Positions 60,101-64,000 of a stretch of 64,000 nucleotides of DNA are shown here, in pieces (within the stretch, counting starts at the first letter, position 1; each line of letters opens with the position of its first letter). The position numbers were made by a program, and so were the translations under genes. The DNA comes from CBDDIP01 sp965229005 (GTDB taxonomy: Bacteria; Actinomycetota; Acidimicrobiia; Acidimicrobiales; Ilumatobacteraceae), in NCBI GenBank assembly GCA_965229005.1, contig CBDDIP010000001.1, forward strand, positions 62,001 through 126,000, in the 5' to 3' direction. The notes beneath the pieces were generated by a model. The model did no database searches and was not told the origin of the DNA. It worked only from the letters and a program-made list of their open reading frames with translations.

Positions 60101-60156
60101 CGAGACGGCCGCGACGGAGCAGGCGTGCCCAGATCGTGATCGTGGATCATCGTCAT
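57112..60156 (-). CDS. fdhA: Formate dehydrogenase alpha subunit, NAD-linked type, Cys enzyme
   Basis: 1014 residues. The N-terminus is a NuoG-like electron-transfer region: a [2Fe-2S] set Cys60/71/74/88, a His-Cys [4Fe-4S] set His120/Cys124/127/133, and two ferredoxin-like sets Cys175/178/181/185 and Cys218/221/224/228. The molybdopterin part begins with TCAYCGVGC (Cys252/255/259/287). The active site reads DTCARVCHSP, so Cys380 replaces selenocysteine, followed by the catalytic His. It oxidises formate to CO2 and passes electrons to the NuoEF-like partner, giving NADH in the cytoplasm. Its ATG overlaps the partner gene's stop (ATGA). The assembly sulfurtransferase FdhD is not in view. Confidence 0.93.
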   Translation of the reverse strand: MTMIHDHDLGTPAPSRPSRDDVAPRPTVDLVIDGQTVSVEEGTSVMRAAALAGVDVPKLCATDSLQAFGSCRLCLVEIDGRKGTPASCTTPVAAGMRVTTQSPKLQRVRRGVMELYISDHPLDCLTCAANGDCELQDMAGEVGLRDVRYGYEGDNHLGQDKDESNPYFTFEPSKCIVCSRCVRACEETQGTFALTIAGRGFGSKVAAGAGVPFMDSACVSCGACVQACPTATLTETTVVALGQPRRSVLTTCAYCGVGCSFKAEMQGDQVVRMVPFKDGGANEGHSCVKGRFAWGYATHPDRIMSPMVRDSIDDPWREVGWDEAIATAATRLREVQARHGTHSIGGITSSRCTNEEVFLVQKMVRTAFGNNNVDTCARVCHSPTGFGLKSTFGTSAGTQDFQSVEHSDVILLVGANPTDAHPVFASRMKRRLRAGAKLIVADPRRIDLVRTPHVEAAEFMQLRPGTNVALVNALAHVVVTEDLVDHRFVQERCDPAAFASWVAFIARPEHSPEASEIHTGVPAETVRAAARLYATGGNAAIYYGLGVTEHSQGSTMVIGLANLAMATGNIGRDGVGVNPLRGQNNVQGSCDMGSFPHELSGYRHVSDTNTREMFEQMWGSPLQSEPGLRIPNMLDSAIDGSFKGLFVQGEDIAQSDPNTAHVKAALAAMEVVIVQDLFLNETADFATIFFPGTSFLEKDGTFTNAERRINRVRPVMASKVGKQEWEVVCELSAALGSPMHYDHESQIMDEIAALTPTFSSVSFANLDEHGSVQWPCTAERPDGTPIMHIDRFVRGLGNFVTTPYVPTEERSNRRFPLLLTTGRILSQYNVGQQTRRTFNVQWHEEDLLEIHPFDAEERGIAEGDVVTLSSRVGSTVLHAKITDRVPAGVVYTTFHYPLSGANVVTTEWSDWATNCPEYKVTAVQVSPGASAAGINGEPVEEHPSRLDSLVRMAEQIAAQFTDESTEVAASKIAGHINAFWEPDMRDDMLAAMDAGTVQLSDAVAAAMHALAPAR

Positions 60157-62153
60157 GCCCGTGCCCCCTGCTGCTCGTTCGGTCTTTCGTCGGATCGTTC
60201 GAAGTCGTCTGCGAAGTGGGTCAGCACGCTGCGCACCGGCAGCGGGGTGAGGCCACCCATCGCACACAGTGAACCATCGGCCATCACCTCACAGAGGTCG
60301 GCCAGCAGGACGAGGTTCTCATCGCGATCCTCGCCGGCGATGATCCGGTCGATCACCTCGACGCCGCGGGTGGAGCCGATGCGACACGGCGTGCACTTGC
60401 CGCACGACTCGATGGCGCAGAACTCCATTGCGAACCGGGCCTGCGCGGCCATGTCGGCGGTGTCGTCGAAGACCACGATCCCACCGTGCCCGACCAGTGC
60501 ATCCGCGGCAGCGAAGACCTCGTAGTCCATCGCCAGGTCGAACTGCGACGGTGCCAGGTAGGCACCGAGCGGTCCACCGACCTGCGCGGCACGGACCGGC
60601 CTGCCGTTGCCGGTGCCGCCGCCGAAGCGCTCGATGAGATCACCCAGCATCAGCCCGAACGGCACCTCGACGATGCCCCCTCGGGCGATGTTGCCGGCGA
60701 GCTGGAAGACCTGCGTGCCACGGCTGCGACCGGAGCCGAGCGCCTGGTAGGCGGCGGCACCTTCGGCGAGGATCATCGGCACCGTCGCCAACGTCAGCAC
60801 GTTGTTGATCACCGTCGGCTTGCCGAAGAGGCCGTGGTGGGCCGGCAGCGGTGGCTTGGCCCGGACCACGCCTCGCTTGCCCTCGAGGCTCTCCAACATC
60901 GCCGTCTCTTCGCCACAGATGTAGGCGCCGGCGCCGACGCGCACGTGGATGTCGAAGTCGACGTCGCTGCCGAGCACGCGCCGCCCGAGCCAGCCCGCGG
61001 CGCGAGCGGCGACGATCGCCCGCTGCAACGCGTCGATCGCCGCCGGGTACTCGGAGCGCACGTAGACGTACCCGACCGACGCGCCGACGGCGTGTCCGGC
61101 GATGGTCATGCCCTCGATCAGCGTGAACGGGTCGCCCTCGATCAGCATCCGATCGGCGAAGGTGCCGCTGTCGCCCTCGTCGGCGTTGCAGCAGATGTAC
61201 TTCTGATCGGCGCTCGCGTCGAGCACGGTCTGCCACTTGATGCCGGTCGGGAACGCCGCGCCGCCACGGCCGCGCAGCCCGGACTCGGTCACCTCGGCGA
61301 CCACCTCGCCCGGCGCGATGGCGAGCGCACGCCGCAACCCGACGAGCCCGCCGTTGGCCTCGTAGTCGGCGGGTGATCGCGGGTCGACGATGCCGACGCG
61401 ACGGAACGTGACGCGCTGCTGCTGCGACATCCACGGCAGTTGGTCCACCAGGCCGAGGCCGGTCCGGTGATCGTCACCGCCGGTCAGCGCGGCGACGAGG
61501 CTCTCGACGTCTTCGGGCGCCACCGGCCCGAAGCCAGTGCGACCCTGGGCCGTATCGATCTCGACCAGCGGCTCGAGCCACAGCATCCCGCGCGAGCCCG
61601 TGCGCACGACGTCGAACCCGGCCGTGACGAAGGCCGCAGCAACATCGTCCGCGCCCACCGACACCGCTGCGGTGTCTCCCGGCACGAACACCCGTCGGAA
61701 CTGGATGTCTGACAGCTCGACATTCGAGCTGTCAGACATCCAGTTGGCGATGGCAGCAAGCTCGCCCGGCTGGACGCGACCGTGGACGCGATCACCGACT
61801 CGGACGGACGGGCCCAGCGCGCAGTTGCCGAGGCAGAAGACCTCCTCGACCTCGATCGTGCCGGCGGCCTCCATCGAGCGAGCGGCAGCGAGCACCGGCG
61901 CACAACCGCGCGCCTGGCACGCCTCGGCGCGGCACACCTGCACGATGGGCGCGGTGGCGGGAGCCGAACGGAAGTCCTTGTAGAAGGTGGCCACGCCGTG
62001 CACCTCCGCCTCGCTGAGGTTGAACAGGCGCGCGAGCGGAGCAATCGACTCGCGGGGCACGTGACCGAGGTCGTGCTGCAGCGCGTGCAGCGCCGGCATC
62101 AGCCCGCCGGGCACCGCCGCAAAGGGCTCGATGATCGAGCTGACCTCCGTCAT
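60153..62153 (-). CDS. fdhB: NuoE-NuoF fusion, NAD-reducing subunit of formate dehydrogenase
   Basis: 666 residues. Residues 1-136 are NuoE-like with [2Fe-2S] Cys74/79/107/111 (VCRAEACQARGC, CLGNCAL). After a junction at about 137-152 comes the NuoF-like part: VTESGLRGRGGAAFPTG and CNADEGDSGTFADR for FMN/NADH binding, GAYICGEETAMLESLEG, and ESCGKCTPCRIG near residue 585 for the [4Fe-4S] cluster. It transfers electrons from FdhA to NAD. The junction is encoded by a perfect 22-bp-arm palindrome (61699-61745). The start is ATG 62153, overlapping the methylene-THF reductase-like stop. Confidence 0.92.
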   Translation of the reverse strand: MTEVSSIIEPFAAVPGGLMPALHALQHDLGHVPRESIAPLARLFNLSEAEVHGVATFYKDFRSAPATAPIVQVCRAEACQARGCAPVLAAARSMEAAGTIEVEEVFCLGNCALGPSVRVGDRVHGRVQPGELAAIANWMSDSSNVELSDIQFRRVFVPGDTAAVSVGADDVAAAFVTAGFDVVRTGSRGMLWLEPLVEIDTAQGRTGFGPVAPEDVESLVAALTGGDDHRTGLGLVDQLPWMSQQQRVTFRRVGIVDPRSPADYEANGGLVGLRRALAIAPGEVVAEVTESGLRGRGGAAFPTGIKWQTVLDASADQKYICCNADEGDSGTFADRMLIEGDPFTLIEGMTIAGHAVGASVGYVYVRSEYPAAIDALQRAIVAARAAGWLGRRVLGSDVDFDIHVRVGAGAYICGEETAMLESLEGKRGVVRAKPPLPAHHGLFGKPTVINNVLTLATVPMILAEGAAAYQALGSGRSRGTQVFQLAGNIARGGIVEVPFGLMLGDLIERFGGGTGNGRPVRAAQVGGPLGAYLAPSQFDLAMDYEVFAAADALVGHGGIVVFDDTADMAAQARFAMEFCAIESCGKCTPCRIGSTRGVEVIDRIIAGEDRDENLVLLADLCEVMADGSLCAMGGLTPLPVRSVLTHFADDFERSDERPNEQQGARA
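61699..61745. repeat. Perfect palindrome, 22-base arms and 3-base loop, inside the NuoE-NuoF fusion gene
   Basis: Bases 61699-61720 and 61724-61745 are exact reverse complements separated by CAT. In the protein it encodes residues 137-152 (from NWMSDSS to ELSDIQF), exactly between the NuoE and NuoF domains. Both strands stay open across it. The mRNA would form a very stable hairpin in mid-gene. It is seen directly; why it is there is unknown. Confidence 0.9.
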
Positions 62154-63076
62154 TGCGCCACGTGCTCGCGAGTCACGGAACCCAGTGTGATCCGTTGCAG
62201 GGCCGCGTTCCACCAACGCAGCGTGGCCTCCGTCGCGTTGAACGTGAACACGTGCATGCCGGTGATGCCCAGCGAGGCCATCCGGGGCGCCATCGCGTCG
62301 ATCAGCTCCAGCGGGTCGTACCCGCCCGGGGCGGCAAGGCGGGTGACGACGGCGCGGTTCTTGCGCAGGTAGCGCAGCGACGCGCCGATGCCCAAGCGCG
62401 TCCCCAGCGAGAGCAGCTTGGCGCGCTCCACGGCGCCCGGCACACCGAGCCGGACCGGCAACGTGAGCCCGCCGCGGCGCTGCTCGACCAGCCAGCGCTC
62501 GATGAGCTTGGCGTCGAAGCACATCTGCGTGCTCACCCATCCGGTGACGCCTGCATCGGCCAGCACCTGCTGCTTGGCCAGGAGCACCTCGGTGAGCGTG
62601 GCCCGATCGACCGACGGGTGCCCGTCCGGGTAGCCGGCGACACCGACCTCGACGACGCCGCTGTCGTGTTGGAAGAAGTCGCGCAGGAACGTCAGCACCT
62701 CGCCGTAGGGCCCGACCGGTGCGGACTCGTCGCCGCCGATGACGAACAGCCGCGTGGCGCCGTGCTCCCGACACCACTGGGCCAACGACGCGGTGTGCTC
62801 CCGGCTCTCCACGAGGCGGACGGCGATGTGCGGGACCGCGTCGTGACCGGCGTCGAGCAGTTGCGCGGTGAGGTCGAGCGTGTGCTGCAAGCCCTTCACC
62901 GGCGAACACGTCACGGACAGCCGCGACGCCGGCGGCAGCGCCTGGATCGCTGCCTCGACGCTCTTCACCGGAACGAGCTCCCAACGCGCCTGCTCCAGCA
63001 CGGCGTCGCGAGCAGCGCGGTCGGCGGTCGACAGCTGGCGGCGAGCTCCGCAACCGAGCCAGGGCAGGCGGATCAC
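62150..63076 (-). CDS. Methylenetetrahydrofolate reductase-like protein
   Basis: 308 residues. The TIM-barrel pattern fits MetF relatives: LSVTCSPVKGLQHTLDLTAQ (the S-P-K-G type start), VPHIAVRLVES (HIxxR) and ATRLFVIGGDE (GGD after a beta strand), GVAGYPDGHP (GYPxxHP) and STQMCFDAK (TQxCFD). These are the folate and flavin-binding blocks. The first strand's usual ExxPP motif is not seen, so it may be a shortened type. In this operon it would work toward methylene-THF, oxidising methyl-THF, rather than in methionine synthesis. GTG 63076 overlaps the MttB-family stop (GTGA). Confidence 0.8.
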   Translation of the reverse strand: MIRLPWLGCGARRQLSTADRAARDAVLEQARWELVPVKSVEAAIQALPPASRLSVTCSPVKGLQHTLDLTAQLLDAGHDAVPHIAVRLVESREHTASLAQWCREHGATRLFVIGGDESAPVGPYGEVLTFLRDFFQHDSGVVEVGVAGYPDGHPSVDRATLTEVLLAKQQVLADAGVTGWVSTQMCFDAKLIERWLVEQRRGGLTLPVRLGVPGAVERAKLLSLGTRLGIGASLRYLRKNRAVVTRLAAPGGYDPLELIDAMAPRMASLGITGMHVFTFNATEATLRWWNAALQRITLGSVTREHVAQ

Positions 63077-63999
63077 TCGAACGCGTCCGGCAGGTCGGCC
63101 TTGCGGCGGGCGATGAAGTCGAGCAGCTCGGCGTCGATCGCCTCGTCCAACGGCGGCGGCTCGTACGCGGCGAGACGCTGCTTCCACACGGCGTTGGCGC
63201 GTTGCGCCGAATCGAGCGCACCGTCCTCGGTCCACTGCTCGAAGCTGGCGTTGTCGGCGGTGGTGCTGCGGTAGAACGCGCTCTCGAAGTTGGCCAACGT
63301 GTGCGCCGTGCCGAGGAAGTGGTTGCCGGGCGGGTTCTCGAGGATGGCGTCGAGCGCCTGCCCGTTCTCGGACATGTCGACGCCCTTGGCGAAGGTGATC
63401 ATCATCCCGAGCTGATCGTCGTCGAGGATGAACTTCTCGTAGCCGATGGCCAGTCCGCCCTCCAGCCAGCCGGCGGCGTGGAGCACGAAGTTGACGCCGG
63501 CGAGCATCGTCGGCTGCAACGTGGCGGCGCTCTCGTACGCGGCCTGCGCGTCCGGCAGCTTCGATGCGGTGAGCGAGCCGCCGCTGCGGAACGGCACACC
63601 GAGACGACGAGCCAGAGCGGCCAGCACGTAGAGCACCAGTGCCGGCTCGGGCGTGCCGAACGTCGGCGCTCCGGTCTGCATCGACATGCTGCTGGCGAAC
63701 GACCCGAGGATGACCGGCGCGCCGGGGCGGACCAGCTGCGTGAACGTCATCCCGGCGAGCGCCTCGGCCAGGGTCTGCGCGGCGACTCCGGCGGTGGTGA
63801 CGGGGGCCATCGCCCCGGCGAGGATGAACGGGGTGATGATCGTCGCCTGGTTGTGCGTGGCGTAGACCTCTGCCGCGGCGAGCATCGTCGCGTCCCACAC
63901 CAGCGGCGACGAGGCGTTGATCAGGCTGGTCATCACCGTGCGGTCCTGCAGGTCGCCACCGAAGCCGATGCGAGCCAGCTCGACGCTGTCCTCGGCGCG
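63073..63999 (-). CDS. Trimethylamine methyltransferase (MttB/MtgB) family protein, 5'-truncated
   Basis: At least 309 C-terminal residues; the frame runs open through the window end (the visible part begins RAEDSVELARIG). NASSPLVWDATML, HNQATIITPFILAGAMAPVT, GAPVILGSFASSMSMQTGAP and GVNFVLHAAGWLEGG are the barrel strands of the MttB superfamily, which moves methyl groups from quaternary amines to a corrinoid protein. No in-frame TAG occurs, so it belongs to the pyrrolysine-free group that includes glycine betaine methyltransferases. The corrinoid protein and the reactivating partner would be expected upstream, beyond the window. Confidence 0.85.
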   Translation of the reverse strand, partial: RAEDSVELARIGFGGDLQDRTVMTSLINASSPLVWDATMLAAAEVYATHNQATIITPFILAGAMAPVTTAGVAAQTLAEALAGMTFTQLVRPGAPVILGSFASSMSMQTGAPTFGTPEPALVLYVLAALARRLGVPFRSGGSLTASKLPDAQAAYESAATLQPTMLAGVNFVLHAAGWLEGGLAIGYEKFILDDDQLGMMITFAKGVDMSENGQALDAILENPPGNHFLGTAHTLANFESAFYRSTTADNASFEQWTEDGALDSAQRANAVWKQRLAAYEPPPLDEAIDAELLDFIARRKADLPDAFE

Positions 64000-64000
64000 C

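Noticed and set aside
63073..63999. Pyrrolysine-containing trimethylamine methyltransferase
   Set aside because: No in-frame TAG in the 309 visible codons; the protein fits the pyrrolysine-free branch.
1..64000. CRISPR arrays, rRNA, tRNA, riboswitches
   Set aside because: No regularly spaced repeats, cloverleaf-type sequences or recognised aptamers were seen by eye; a covariance-model search would be needed to exclude small RNAs.

Overview
The window reads as chromosomal DNA of a high-GC actinobacterium, most plausibly of the class Acidimicrobiia (Ilumatobacter-like). The basis is strongly GC-biased third codon positions, a homodimeric AceE pyruvate dehydrogenase, a mycothiol-type DinB/maleylpyruvate isomerase-fold protein, many GTG starts, and four exported proteins carrying the same roughly 115-residue surface repeat. 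The taxonomic call is inference. I see no rRNA, tRNA, CRISPR array, prophage or insertion sequence. There is no gene-free stretch over 300 bases; the longest gap is 189 bases (10808-10996). Both ends cut through genes.

Layout. (1) 2-17302 is a mixed housekeeping and cell-surface region: a class III CoA-transferase end, RNase HI, an OafA-like acyltransferase, two SGNH proteins, a 2-oxoglutarate/Fe oxygenase divergent from aceE, a CAP-domain protein, a glycosyltransferase, a HhH-GPD repair protein and a large secreted jelly-roll-like protein. Both SGNH proteins, the CAP protein and the jelly-roll-like protein end in three copies of one repeat. (2) 17384-54124 is mainly a surface polysaccharide locus (the interruptions are galE's convergent neighbour at 49215-50221 and two enzyme genes at 50267-51758). 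It has ten glycosyltransferase genes, several with two catalytic domains, an ABC exporter (Wzm/Wzt with a carbohydrate-binding C-terminus), three polytopic membrane proteins, methyltransferases, a pyruvyltransferase-like protein, UDP-glucose dehydrogenase, a UDP-glucuronate decarboxylase-like epimerase, galE, and a set (FdtA-like isomerase, DegT aminotransferase, hexapeptide acyltransferases) that should make a dTDP-3-acylamino-3,6-dideoxyhexose. Small coiled-coil proteins sit next to the glycosyltransferases again and again, often with 4-base stop/start overlaps. (3) 54251-57115 holds an acyl-CoA dehydrogenase, a Phd/VapC-type toxin-antitoxin pair, a metallo-beta-lactamase-fold hydrolase and a small unknown. 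(4) 57112-63999 is one tightly coupled minus-strand operon: MttB-family methyltransferase, methylene-THF reductase-like protein, NuoE-NuoF fusion and formate dehydrogenase alpha chain. It looks like a route for oxidising methyl groups through tetrahydrofolate to formate and CO2, with NAD reduction.

How it works together. The polysaccharide region supplies activated sugars (UGD, decarboxylase, GalE, Fdt-like enzymes), assembles chains with cytoplasmic glycosyltransferases, exports them through Wzm/Wzt, and may decorate them outside or on lipid carriers with GtrB-like transferases and polytopic proteins. Gene blocks alternate in strand, and nearly every block begins at a -10-like hexamer (TANNNT or a near variant) placed 5-12 bases before the start codon, usually without a Shine-Dalgarno sequence. 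This indicates widespread leaderless or very short-leader transcription, and it helped to choose starts, including one apparent ATC start.

Most notable: the three-copy surface repeat shared by four unrelated N-terminal domains, the glycosyltransferase-associated coiled-coil small proteins, a perfect 22-bp-arm palindrome inside the NuoE-NuoF fusion gene exactly at the domain junction, a 22-bp intergenic hairpin at 54161-54212, and the methyl-oxidation operon.
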